Under the pieces are notes generated by a model that was not told the origin of the DNA, made no database searches, and saw nothing but the letters and a program-made list of their open reading frames with translations. From Aeromonas enteropelogenes (GTDB lineage Bacteria; Pseudomonadota; Gammaproteobacteria; Enterobacterales; Aeromonadaceae): 64,000 nt of DNA. Numbering within the stretch: the stretch's first letter is position 1; the number at the start of each line of letters is the position of its first letter. The translations under genes and the position numbers were made by a program. Below, in pieces: positions 1 through 8,367 of this stretch. The DNA lies in the NCBI RefSeq assembly GCF_000819845.1, contig NZ_CDCG01000040.1, forward strand, positions 7,464 to 71,463. Direction: 5' to 3'.

Positions 1-20
1 GTCTTGTCTTGTCTTGTCTT
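1..20. repeat. (GTCTT)4 tandem repeat at the window edge
   Basis: Four perfect copies of the pentamer GTCTT run from base 1 to 20. The tract probably continues left of the window, so its full length and any attached gene cannot be seen. Confidence 0.6.
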
Positions 21-103
21 ATCGCTAACGCAGGCCGGACTAATGATTTAAAGAACAACACCAATCAAAGTTGTAGTAAATAAATTAGTATTTATAAACC
101 ATG

Positions 104-144
104 GATTAACCACTTTCTCACTGGCAGTGAGAAAGTGGTTAATC
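104..144. repeat. Perfect 20-bp inverted repeat with a 1-nt centre
   Basis: The left arm GATTAACCACTTTCTCACTG (104-123) is exactly the reverse complement of 125-144, separated by a single G. There is no T-run on either side, so it is not a classical rho-independent terminator. It could be a cruciform, a binding site for a dimeric protein, or the end of a decayed mobile element. Confidence 0.8.
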
Positions 145-1381
145 TCCATGAAAATCCATTTTGGTAGGCATGTACTCGATATTTTCACTGCACCTTTAGT
201 GTTTCATATACTACTTGGAGCAAGAGCGGAACAATATATTATTCAGGCGAAGACTTGACCTATATACTCCAATATACTTGGCAGCAGGATAATCCATCTT
301 TAACTCAGCAAGTTTCGAACAGCCCCTTGTCCTACTTGATTCGTTCAAAAACTGAGTAGTGGTGCCTGCCTTGGGGTGAGAGATACAGCCAATCGCGCTT
401 CCTCAAAAATCTTCTCACTCACTATCATGAATGGCTCCATTGCGATCCCTTTTGGGCTGGGTTGCTTCCAAGTACAGCTCTTCCTTCCTGACACGATAAG
501 CAAGCCACTCTACCGTGATCTAGAAGGTCCTCGTATGAGGCGCTGTTCTTGGGTGATCTTCTGGATTGTTCCCCGCGACTTTTTTGAGTGGCCACAGAAA
601 TAATAAAGAAGGGATATAGACGGGCTGAAAATGACATGGATATGTCAAGTCTGTGAAGGTCGTTGGATGTCTGATAACAACCCCATGGGATACTGAGATT
701 GTTATGATGGCAGATGATTTTATCATCTTGTCAATAAAGCGATATGGCGTTGAATAATGCGTTATCCAGGGGGGAATATAAGTGCAGTGAAGTAATCATT
801 TATCATCATGAATGGTAAGGTCTACAACCTTATTGTGTTATCAGTTTGTTGTTGGTGCTCAGCATTGCTGCGTCCACTCTTGTCGCAATGATGATAATGG
901 TTATATGACAGTTACCTTTATTGACGTTTAAATCGGCAAAAGCACTCAATATTTGTGTGCAATTGGTAGATTTTGCTTGAACGTGATTATTTATTTTTAA
1001 CTTGCCATGAGGTGTTGTAAGTGTTTGTTTTATAAGTTCTTTGTATGCATGTGTTTTACTGGTTACTGCATCATCAATAAATAATCAATTGACTGCAAAT
1101 AATGCATGCATATACCATGCGGCGCAAATGGCTCTTATGCCTAATGACCTCTAACACAGAATAGAGGCGTAATCGGGTTGTTGTTATAGATAACAAGAAG
1201 ATATTGCATGTTCGATATTTAGAGCATTTGCTTTAGTGTGTCGAAAATGCACCGTCGGCCAATGAATCTTTCGTCGGTTATATCGGCGTGGCCGTCAACT
1301 GTCATATCTTACAGTTGATGGGGAGGATGTTGGCTATAAGCTTTAGGGCCTTGATGTGACCCTTAACTTGGTATTTAGAGC

Positions 1382-1885
1382 ATGGGAAAAGGAATTGATG
1401 GCGCCACTGTCGCGCCCAAAGAGCGTATTAATATCAAATATGTACCGGCAACCGGTGGTCAGCAAGCGGAAATAGAACTTCCGTTGACCATGATGGTAGT
1501 CGGTAATATGAAAGGGCGTACCGAAGACACTCCCATCGAGGAGCGCCAAACCGTTTCAATCGACAAGAACAACTTCTCTTCCGTCATGAAAGAGTCTGCA
1601 CTGGAGCTGAAGTTTGCTGTTCCCAACCGCCTGGAGGAGAACAGCCAGGACGAACTGCCGGTGTCGATCAAGATCCAGTCTCTGGAAGACTTCACCCCTG
1701 ACAGCGTGGCCCAGCAGGTTCCCGAGCTGCGCAAGCTGCTGGAACTGCGCGAGGCGCTGGTTGCCCTGAAAGGGCCGCTGGGGAATATTCCTGCCTTCCG
1801 CAATCGTTTGCAGGATCTGCTGTCCAGTGATGAGGCTCGTGAGCAGCTGCTCAAGGAGCTGGATTTGATTAAGCCAGCCGAGTGA
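1382..1885 (+). CDS. tssB: T6SS contractile sheath small subunit TssB/VipA
   Basis: Sheath subunit that pairs with TssC to build the cytoplasmic contractile tube around the Hcp tube. The 167-residue protein has the family's usual length and its typical opening, with VAPKERINI near residues 10-18 followed by a conserved ELPLTMMVVG strand. The acidic C-terminal half is helical (LRKLLELREALVALKGPL), as expected for the TssB helix that ClpV and TssC contact. The ATG at 1382 is weakly supported by a Shine-Dalgarno sequence but gives the correct N-terminus. It is the first gene of a co-directional cluster and is followed 37 bases later by tssC. Confidence 0.95.
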   Translation: MGKGIDGATVAPKERINIKYVPATGGQQAEIELPLTMMVVGNMKGRTEDTPIEERQTVSIDKNNFSSVMKESALELKFAVPNRLEENSQDELPVSIKIQSLEDFTPDSVAQQVPELRKLLELREALVALKGPLGNIPAFRNRLQDLLSSDEAREQLLKELDLIKPAE

Positions 1886-1922
1886 TCGGCGGGTTGTATT
1901 GATTGACGAGAAAGGAATAAAC

Positions 1923-3404
1923 ATGTCTTTGGTCGAAGAACAGGTTCAAGCGGGGGCGAGTGCCGCCTCCTCGTCCTCCCTGCTGGACGAAATCATGGCG
2001 CAGGCTCGTATCACCCCGGTTGACGAGGGATACAGTGTTGCCAAACAAGGCGTCGCCGCCCTGATCGCCAACATTCTGGACAGTGGTAGCACGGCTGAGC
2101 CGGTCAACAAGGCGCTGGTCGACAGCATGATTGTCGAGCTCGACAAGAAGCTGAGCAAGCAGATGGACGTTATCCTGCATGCCAAGGAGCTGCAGGAGAT
2201 GGAGTCCTCTTGGCGTTCGCTGAAATTGCTGGTGGATCGCACCGATTTTCGTGAAAACATCAAGATCCAGGTGCTTCATGCGACCAAGGAAGAGCTGCTG
2301 GAAGATTTCGAATTTTCACCCGAAATCACTCAATCCGGTCTCTACAAGCATGTTTACTCCACTGGCTATGGCCAGTTTGGTGGTCAGCCCATCGGGGCCG
2401 TGATCGGCGATTATGCCTTTACCCACAGCTCGCCCGATATCAAGCTGATGCAGTATGTCAGCGCCGTCGGTGCCATGGCCCATGCGCCTTTCATCTCCTC
2501 CGTTGCGCCCGCCTTCTTCGGTGTCGACAGCTTCACCGATCTGCCCTCCATCAAGGATCTCAAGTCGGTCTTCGAAGGCCCGGCCTACACCAAGTGGCGT
2601 TCACTGCGTGAATCCGAAGATGCCCGTTATCTGGGGCTGACCGCTCCGCGCTTCTTGGCGCGTCTGCCGTATGATCCGACCGAGAACCCCATCAAGGGCT
2701 TCAATTACCGGGAAGATATCAGCTCGGATCACGATCACTATCTGTGGGGCAACACCGCCTACCTGATGGGCACTTCCCTGACCGACAGCTTCGCCAAGTA
2801 TCGCTGGTGCCCGAACATCATCGGTCCCCAGAGTGGTGGTGCCATCCATGATCTGCCGGTGCATGTCTATGAGGCCATGGGTCAGCTGCAAGCCAAGATC
2901 CCGACCGAGGTGCTGATCACCGACCGTCGCGAGTATGAGCTGTCGGAAGAGGGTTTCATCACCCTGACCATGCGCAAAGACAGCGACAATGCCGCCTTCT
3001 TCTCCGCCAACTCGGTGCAAAAGCCCAAGGTCTTCCCGAACACCAAGGAAGGCAAAGAGGCCGAGACCAACTACAAGCTGGGTACCCAGCTGCCTTACAT
3101 GTTCATCATCAACCGTCTGGCGCACTACATCAAAGTGCTGCAGCGCGAGCAGATCGGCTCCTGGAAGGAGCGTCAGGATCTGGAGCGCGAGCTCAATGGC
3201 TGGATCAAGCAGTACGTTGCCGATCAGGAGAACCCGCCGGCAGACGTACGCAGCCGTCGCCCGCTGCGTGCCGCCCAGATCAAGGTGCTGGACGTGGAAG
3301 GGGAACCGGGCTGGTATCAGGTCGCCATGGCCGTGCGCCCGCACTTCAAGTACATGGGAGCCAGCTTCGAGCTGTCTCTGGTAGGTCGACTGGACAAGGA
3401 ATAA
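1923..3404 (+). CDS. tssC: T6SS contractile sheath large subunit TssC/VipB
   Basis: Large sheath subunit. With TssB it forms the helical sheath whose contraction drives the spike outward. The predicted 493 residues match the family length. The central and C-terminal regions carry family-typical stretches such as WRSLKLLVDRTDFRENIK (about residue 94) and NRLAHYIKVLQREQIGSW near residue 400. A longer frame opens at a TTG at 1899, but the ATG at 1923 is preceded by AAAGGA at 1911-1916 and gives the usual MSLVEEQ start, so I use it. ClpV recycles the contracted TssBC sheath. Confidence 0.96.
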   Translation: MSLVEEQVQAGASAASSSSLLDEIMAQARITPVDEGYSVAKQGVAALIANILDSGSTAEPVNKALVDSMIVELDKKLSKQMDVILHAKELQEMESSWRSLKLLVDRTDFRENIKIQVLHATKEELLEDFEFSPEITQSGLYKHVYSTGYGQFGGQPIGAVIGDYAFTHSSPDIKLMQYVSAVGAMAHAPFISSVAPAFFGVDSFTDLPSIKDLKSVFEGPAYTKWRSLRESEDARYLGLTAPRFLARLPYDPTENPIKGFNYREDISSDHDHYLWGNTAYLMGTSLTDSFAKYRWCPNIIGPQSGGAIHDLPVHVYEAMGQLQAKIPTEVLITDRREYELSEEGFITLTMRKDSDNAAFFSANSVQKPKVFPNTKEGKEAETNYKLGTQLPYMFIINRLAHYIKVLQREQIGSWKERQDLERELNGWIKQYVADQENPPADVRSRRPLRAAQIKVLDVEGEPGWYQVAMAVRPHFKYMGASFELSLVGRLDKE

Positions 3405-3410
3405 TGCCCT

Positions 3411-3842
3411 ATGCCGCATCTCTCTTCCTGGGATAGAGGAAATGCGGCCAGTCTGTTTGATCGTATCCGGGGGGAGGGGCTGGTCTCTTCCCCCCGTTCG
3501 GAAGCGGATGAGCTGGTCGAGTCTGTCAAACGGCAGCTCGAACAGATCCTCAATACCCGTCCCGGCAACTGCCGCAGTGCTCCCGATCTGGGTGTCATCG
3601 ATCTCAATGACGCGACCCAGGGCAGTGCGGATATCAAGGGGCGGATCCGCGAGGCGATCCGGCAGTGCATCCGTCGTTATGAACCGCGGATCATTCATGT
3701 GGATGTCCGTTCACCCGACTATCAGGCGACTCCGCTTGAGATGTCGTTTCAGGTGACGGCCCACGTGAGGCTGGAGCATATCGAGCAGGTTACCTCGTTC
3801 AACGTCCATATGGACAGTCACCGTCACTACCGCATGGTCTGA
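3411..3842 (+). CDS. tssE: T6SS baseplate wedge protein TssE (gp25-like)
   Basis: 143-residue member of the gp25/TssE family, a baseplate component that nucleates sheath assembly together with TssF, TssG and TssK. The region around residues 38-110 (SVKRQLEQILNTRPGNC through the IRQCIRRYEPRI segment) is the gp25-like fold signature. It starts 6 bases after tssC and ends 3 bases before tssF, which indicates one transcript. Confidence 0.93.
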   Translation: MPHLSSWDRGNAASLFDRIRGEGLVSSPRSEADELVESVKRQLEQILNTRPGNCRSAPDLGVIDLNDATQGSADIKGRIREAIRQCIRRYEPRIIHVDVRSPDYQATPLEMSFQVTAHVRLEHIEQVTSFNVHMDSHRHYRMV

Positions 3843-3845
3843 TCA

Positions 3846-5612
3846 ATGTCGCTGGAACATTACTTCAGGGATGAGTTGGCATTTTTGCGCCTGCAAGGGC
3901 GCGAATTTGCAGATAGCCATCCCGAGCTCACCCGCTTTCTGTCGGAGCAAAATTCCGATCCGGATGTGGAGCGCCTGCTGGAAGGCTTCGCGTTTCTCAC
4001 CGGCAATCTGCGCGCCAAGATAGAGGATGAGTTTCCCGAGCTGACCCATGGTCTGCTCAATATGCTCTGGCCCAACTATTTGCGTCCCGTGCCCAGCATG
4101 ACCATCATGCAGTTTTCGGTCATTCCGGGGGCCATCGCCCAGCCTGCGCTGGTCAAGCAGGGATGCCAGCTCGACAGTCTGCCTCTGGACGAGGTGACCT
4201 GTCATTTCCGTACCTGTCACGATACCTGGGTCTACCCGGCGGATATTCGTCATATCGCGGCCCAGAGCGGCAACGATCTCTCCACCATCTCGCTGGACAT
4301 CGCCCTGCATGCCCCCTTGCCGCTGAGCGAGCTGCAACTGGACAAGCTGCGCCTGTACCTCGGTGGTGACAGCTACACCGCCTATGAACTCTATTTCTGG
4401 CTCTCCAACCAGCTTTCCCATATCGAGCTCGAGATCGACGGAAAGCGCTTTCGCCAGGAGGCCAGTGCGCTTAAACCGGTTGGCTTCGAGCGCGACGATG
4501 CGCTGCTGCCCTATCCGAACAACGTCTACTCCGGCTACCGGATCCTGCAGGAATATTTCTGCTTCCCGGAAAGCTTTCTGTTCTTCGAACTCGCCGGTGG
4601 TGACTGGCCGAAACAACCGTTGCCGGTGAGTGAATTCAAACTTCACTTCTGCTTCGATCGGCCCCTGCCAGCGGAGCTCAAGATCCGTCCCGACTCCTTC
4701 ATGCTCAACTGTGTGCCGGCCATCAACCTGTTCCAGCACGACAGCGAACCGGTCAATCTCAATGGGCGTCAGGCGGAGTATCCGCTCAAGGCGAGCTATC
4801 GCCACGCGGACAGCTTCGAGATCTTCTCGGTCGACGACGTCGAGGGGTGGGTCGAGGGCAACCTGGGTCGCTCGCGCGGTACGCCGCGCATCTATCAACC
4901 GTTCGAGAGCTTCCAGCACCAGATTGAGCGGGCCAAGCAGCGACTGGCGCTCTACTACCGGGTACGGGTCAAGGAGTCGGTGAGCGGGGATGGCTTTGAT
5001 CACTATCTGTCGTTCGTGCGCGGGGACGAGACGGTCACTCATGAGCTTGACGAGTCGATCTCGGTCACCCTGACCTGTACCAACCGCTCCCGCGCCGCGC
5101 GGCTCAAGGTGGGCAGCATCTGTGTGCCGACCGGCAGTTCTCCTTCGTTTGCCACCTTTCGCAATCTCATCAGGCCGACCCGGCCACTGCGACCGGCCCT
5201 CGACGGCAGTTTGCACTGGACCCTCATCTCCAACCTGTCGCTCAACTATGTCTCCCTGCTGCGGCGCGATGCGCTGGTGCAGGTGCTGCGCACTTATGAC
5301 TTTCCCGCGCTGCACGACAAACAGGCGGAGCAGGCGTCGCGCAAGCGCCTGGCGGGGATCGAGGAGATCAAGACCAATCCGGTTGACCGTCTGGTGCGCG
5401 GCATGCCGGTGCGCGGGCTCAAGTCACAGCTCTCCATTCGCCAGTCCGCCTTTGGCAGCGAAGGGGAGCTTTATCTCTTCAGTACCGTGCTGGCCCACTT
5501 TTTCTCGCTGTATGCCAGCGTCAATGCCTTCCACCTGCTTGAGGTGGTCAATCTCGACAACAAGGAGCGTTACCAGTGGCCAGTCCAGATCGGTCAACAC
5601 TCCCTGATGTGA
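3846..5612 (+). CDS. tssF: T6SS baseplate protein TssF (VasA)
   Basis: 588-residue TssF, the large wedge protein of the T6SS baseplate, equivalent to phage gp6-type proteins. The N-terminus (YFRDELAFLRLQGREFADSHPEL, residues about 5-27, given here only as an anchor) is diagnostic of the family. A conserved LNMLWPNYLRPVPSMTIMQF block follows at about residues 70-89. It begins 3 bases after tssE, and the end overlaps tssG by 37 bases. TssF and TssG form a stable complex, and the overlap suggests translational coupling. Confidence 0.95.
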   Translation: MSLEHYFRDELAFLRLQGREFADSHPELTRFLSEQNSDPDVERLLEGFAFLTGNLRAKIEDEFPELTHGLLNMLWPNYLRPVPSMTIMQFSVIPGAIAQPALVKQGCQLDSLPLDEVTCHFRTCHDTWVYPADIRHIAAQSGNDLSTISLDIALHAPLPLSELQLDKLRLYLGGDSYTAYELYFWLSNQLSHIELEIDGKRFRQEASALKPVGFERDDALLPYPNNVYSGYRILQEYFCFPESFLFFELAGGDWPKQPLPVSEFKLHFCFDRPLPAELKIRPDSFMLNCVPAINLFQHDSEPVNLNGRQAEYPLKASYRHADSFEIFSVDDVEGWVEGNLGRSRGTPRIYQPFESFQHQIERAKQRLALYYRVRVKESVSGDGFDHYLSFVRGDETVTHELDESISVTLTCTNRSRAARLKVGSICVPTGSSPSFATFRNLIRPTRPLRPALDGSLHWTLISNLSLNYVSLLRRDALVQVLRTYDFPALHDKQAEQASRKRLAGIEEIKTNPVDRLVRGMPVRGLKSQLSIRQSAFGSEGELYLFSTVLAHFFSLYASVNAFHLLEVVNLDNKERYQWPVQIGQHSLM

Positions 5613-6574
5613 CGTCCGGCAAGGACGCACCGCGCTTCAATTTCTTCCAGCTGGTGGAGTTGCTCAACCGGCTGGATGGTGCCGATCAGGAGCGAGGGCT
5701 CGACTATCTGCCGGGGAACGAGAACATCCGTTTCAAGGCGACTGCCTCCCTGGGCTTTCCCACCAGCGACGTGTTGCAGATTGGCCAGGACGCACAGGGA
5801 CGCCACGAGCTGGAAGTGGCGTTTCTCGGTCTGCACGGCAGCCAGTCTCCCATGCCCGGCTACTACCTGGATTCCCTGGCGTGGGAATACGCCCAGGGGG
5901 AGCAGAAGCTCGGCCTGTTTCTGGATTTTTTCCACCACCGCCTGCTGACCCTGCTGCACCGCCTCTGGCGCAAGTATCGCTACCACGTGCGCTTTCAGGA
6001 CAACGGGGAGGATGGTTTTTCCCGCCTGATGTTCGCCCTGGTGGGGCTCGGTAATGAGGCCGTCTGCCGCAGCCTGCCGGTCAACCGCGCCAAGATGCTC
6101 TCCTATGCAGGGCTCCTGGCCAGCCCCAGCCGCTCCCCCGAAGTGGTAGCTGGTTTGGTGGCCCACTGTTTCGATCTGGCGGATGTAGAGGTGAGTGCCT
6201 GGCAGTGGCGCAAGGTGCCCATCCATCCGGATCAGCAAAACCGACTGGGCCAGGCCTGCGCCACCCTGGGAGGGGATTTCGTCATCGGCGACAAGGTGAA
6301 CGATTGTGCTGGCAAGTTTTTATTGAAGATCAACGATTTGAGTTTTAGCCAGTTTCTCGGGTTTCTCCCGAACGGGGAGCACTTCCATGCCCTGGTGACC
6401 TTTGTTTCCTTCATCCTGCGAGACCAGTTGGCCTGGGATCTGCGACTTGGCTTCGGCCAGGAACAGGCCAGGGGATTGCGTCTGGGGGAGGAGCAGAGCG
6501 CGCGCCTGGGGTGGAGTACCTTTCTCGGTCAGCCACCGAGTGATCCGTTCGTGACCATCTGTGTACAGGAATAA
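5576..6574 (+). CDS. tssG: T6SS baseplate protein TssG (VasB)
   Basis: 332-residue TssG, partner of TssF in the baseplate wedge. Family features include the RFNFFQLVELLNR block near residues 22-34 and the AFLGLHGSQSPMPGYY motif near residues 83-98. The start is a GTG at 5576 with AAGGAG at 5562-5567, so translation begins inside the 3' end of tssF. The protein has the usual family length. Confidence 0.94.
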   Translation: MASPDRSTLPDVTSGKDAPRFNFFQLVELLNRLDGADQERGLDYLPGNENIRFKATASLGFPTSDVLQIGQDAQGRHELEVAFLGLHGSQSPMPGYYLDSLAWEYAQGEQKLGLFLDFFHHRLLTLLHRLWRKYRYHVRFQDNGEDGFSRLMFALVGLGNEAVCRSLPVNRAKMLSYAGLLASPSRSPEVVAGLVAHCFDLADVEVSAWQWRKVPIHPDQQNRLGQACATLGGDFVIGDKVNDCAGKFLLKINDLSFSQFLGFLPNGEHFHALVTFVSFILRDQLAWDLRLGFGQEQARGLRLGEEQSARLGWSTFLGQPPSDPFVTICVQE

Positions 6575-6614
6575 GCGCAGGAAATTAAGTGTAGGAACAA
6601 GTGCAGGAGTGAAT

Positions 6615-7850
6615 GTGGACGATTTTAACCAGCAACTATCCCTGGTGGTGCTCAACAGCGAACAGCTCGACGGCAGCCAGCAGGTGCAGTACCGCTTCGA
6701 CGAGACGGGGGGCACCCTGGGAGCCTCCGAGCAGGATGACTGGCCGCTGCGGGACAGACTGGGGGCCGTGTTGCCGGCCCATGCCCGGATCGAACTGCAT
6801 GACGGTCGCTTCTGCCTGTGTGATCTGAGCGGACAGACCTATATCAATGGTGCCACCTCGCCCATCGGGCGGGCCCGCAAGGTACACCTCGAACAGGGCG
6901 ACGAGCTGATCGTCGGCCCGTTCCGGTTGCGAGCCTATCTGGGCGCCGTTTCTCCCGAACAGAGCCTGCAGCAGGTGCTGGGCACTCGCCCCGCCGAGCA
7001 GCTCGACGAGTGGCTGGCCGGGGATGAACCCGCCCGGACCATGGACGATCCACGCACCCTGGCTGCCGATCCCTTGCTGGCATTGCAGCAGGAGCGCGCA
7101 GCCTCGGCCCCGCTGGCGGATACCCGCCTGCAGGCGCAGTTGCACTCCCAACCGGATACGGATCCCGTATCCCTGGCCCCCTTTTCTGCCGTCGAGAACA
7201 CCATGAACCAAGAATTTCTGGATATGCCGAACATCGAGACCCATCCCGACTATCAGCCCTCCCTGGATGGTGTTGACCACGTGGCCCTGACGCCGCTGAT
7301 GCGCGGCCTGGGTCAATCCCTGCAACTGCAGGACACCCAGCAGGCCCACGACATGCTCGAAGAGATGGGCAAGACGGTGCGGGCCATGGTGGAAGGGCTG
7401 CTGCAACTGCAACAGGAGCAGGCGGCGCTGGCTGACAAGCACCTGCGCCCCATCGAGGACAATCCGCTGCGTCTGGGGCTCGACTATGACGAGACCCTGG
7501 CGGTGATGTTTGCCGAGCAGAAGAGCCCGGTCCACCTGAGCGCCCCGGCGGCGGTGGCCGAGAGTCTGCACAACGTGCGCATTCACCACGTGGCAAACCA
7601 GCAGGCCATCGGTGCGGCGCTGGACAGCATACTGCAAGCCTTCTCGCCCCAGGCGCTGCTCGGCCGGTTCGAACACTACCGCCGCAGCGGGGCGCCGGGC
7701 GTGGCCGACGAGGGTTGGGCCTGGAACATGTACCAGCACTACTACCGCGAACTCACTTCTGCCCGTCAGCAGGGGTTCGACAAGCTGTTCCACCAGGTTT
7801 ATGCCCAGGCCTATGACCAGGCCGTGCGTCAGCAACAGGGACTGATTTGA
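6615..7850 (+). CDS. tagH: T6SS FHA-domain scaffold protein TagH/Fha
   Basis: Forkhead-associated protein. In other systems Fha recognises phosphothreonine and acts as a post-translational regulator or assembly scaffold. An FHA domain fills roughly residues 1-100, with the core RIELHDGRFCLCDLSGQTYI around residues 57-76. A T6SS-type C-terminal domain follows (about 210-405), with an acidic, low-complexity linker in between. The frame is open from a GTG at 6561, but AGGAG at 6605-6609 fits the GTG at 6615 better. No threonine kinase or phosphatase (PpkA/PppA) is encoded in this window, so the phosphorylation route is unknown here. Confidence 0.88.
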   Translation: MDDFNQQLSLVVLNSEQLDGSQQVQYRFDETGGTLGASEQDDWPLRDRLGAVLPAHARIELHDGRFCLCDLSGQTYINGATSPIGRARKVHLEQGDELIVGPFRLRAYLGAVSPEQSLQQVLGTRPAEQLDEWLAGDEPARTMDDPRTLAADPLLALQQERAASAPLADTRLQAQLHSQPDTDPVSLAPFSAVENTMNQEFLDMPNIETHPDYQPSLDGVDHVALTPLMRGLGQSLQLQDTQQAHDMLEEMGKTVRAMVEGLLQLQQEQAALADKHLRPIEDNPLRLGLDYDETLAVMFAEQKSPVHLSAPAAVAESLHNVRIHHVANQQAIGAALDSILQAFSPQALLGRFEHYRRSGAPGVADEGWAWNMYQHYYRELTSARQQGFDKLFHQVYAQAYDQAVRQQQGLI

Positions 7851-8365
7851 TGATACGCGCGCTGATGCTGGGGGCGGCTCTGCTGGCCCTGGCGGGCTGT
7901 ACCACCATGGGCAAGATGGCCGACGTGGCCATGAACCCGGACATCCAGGTGGGCAGCAATGATGATCAACCGTCCACCCTGGGGCTGAGCCTGCTGGCGG
8001 AGCCGGACGTCAACCCCAACGAGAGCGGGGAGGCGGCGCCCATCGAGTTTCAGGTGGTGGTGCTGGCGGAAGACTCCAAGCTGCTCGCCACCGATTACGA
8101 CCAGGTGACCGAGGACGTGGAGAAGGCCCTTGGCAAGAACTACCTGGACCATCAGGACTACACCCTGCTGCCGGGCCAGTTCAAATACCTGCCTCCCGTC
8201 AAGCTTGACGAGAAGGTGCGTTACATCGGGGTGATTGCCCGCTACGCCGATCCGGACAGCGCCGAATGGCGCAAGGTCATCAAGGTCAAGAGCAAGGGGC
8301 GCGCCTATCAAATCCTGGTGCATCTGCGTCTGGATGAAGTGGAACTGAAGAAAGAAGAAGAATAA
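7850..8365 (+). CDS. tssJ: T6SS outer-membrane lipoprotein TssJ (VasD)
   Basis: 171-residue lipoprotein that anchors the TssL-TssM membrane complex to the outer membrane. It has a type II signal peptide, MIRALMLGAALLALAGC, with lipobox LAGC and the lipidated Cys at residue 17. The mature part is the beta-sandwich TssJ domain, with IEFQVVVLAEDSKLLATDYD around residues 64-83. The ATG overlaps the fha stop codon (TGA at 7848-7850). Confidence 0.93.
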   Translation: MIRALMLGAALLALAGCTTMGKMADVAMNPDIQVGSNDDQPSTLGLSLLAEPDVNPNESGEAAPIEFQVVVLAEDSKLLATDYDQVTEDVEKALGKNYLDHQDYTLLPGQFKYLPPVKLDEKVRYIGVIARYADPDSAEWRKVIKVKSKGRAYQILVHLRLDEVELKKEEE

Positions 8366-8367
8366 TT

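Larger units (their letters stand above)
1..1381. other. AT-rich intergenic region upstream of the T6SS cluster
   Basis: This 1.4-kb stretch is clearly richer in A and T than the genes after it. Its short open frames (about 60-75 codons near 376-726) overlap each other on both strands and show no recognisable family, RBS or codon bias, so I do not call a gene. It holds a four-fold GTCTT repeat at the window edge (1-20), a perfect inverted repeat (104-144) and the upstream region of tssB. No convincing sigma-70 or sigma-54 promoter was found for tssB. The best GG-N10-GC match near 1321-1336 is poor. The AT richness would fit H-NS-type silencing, which is inference. Confidence 0.6.

Noticed and set aside
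376..726. Short overlapping frames of about 70 codons in the upstream AT-rich region
   Set aside because: They overlap on both strands, lack an RBS and codon bias, and match no family I know.
1013..1020. Possible Ter-like site (TGTTGTAA)
   Set aside because: Only the 7-8 base core resembles the Ter consensus, flanks differ, and it is 35 kb from tus. Such short matches are expected by chance.
1091..1140. Possible dif-like site near ATGCATGCATATACC
   Set aside because: The XerC and XerD arms do not align with the gammaproteobacterial dif consensus beyond a few bases.
1351..1377. Sigma-70 promoter TTGATG/TATTTA just before tssB
   Set aside because: The spacer is only 15 bases, and transcription would begin at or after the tssB start codon.
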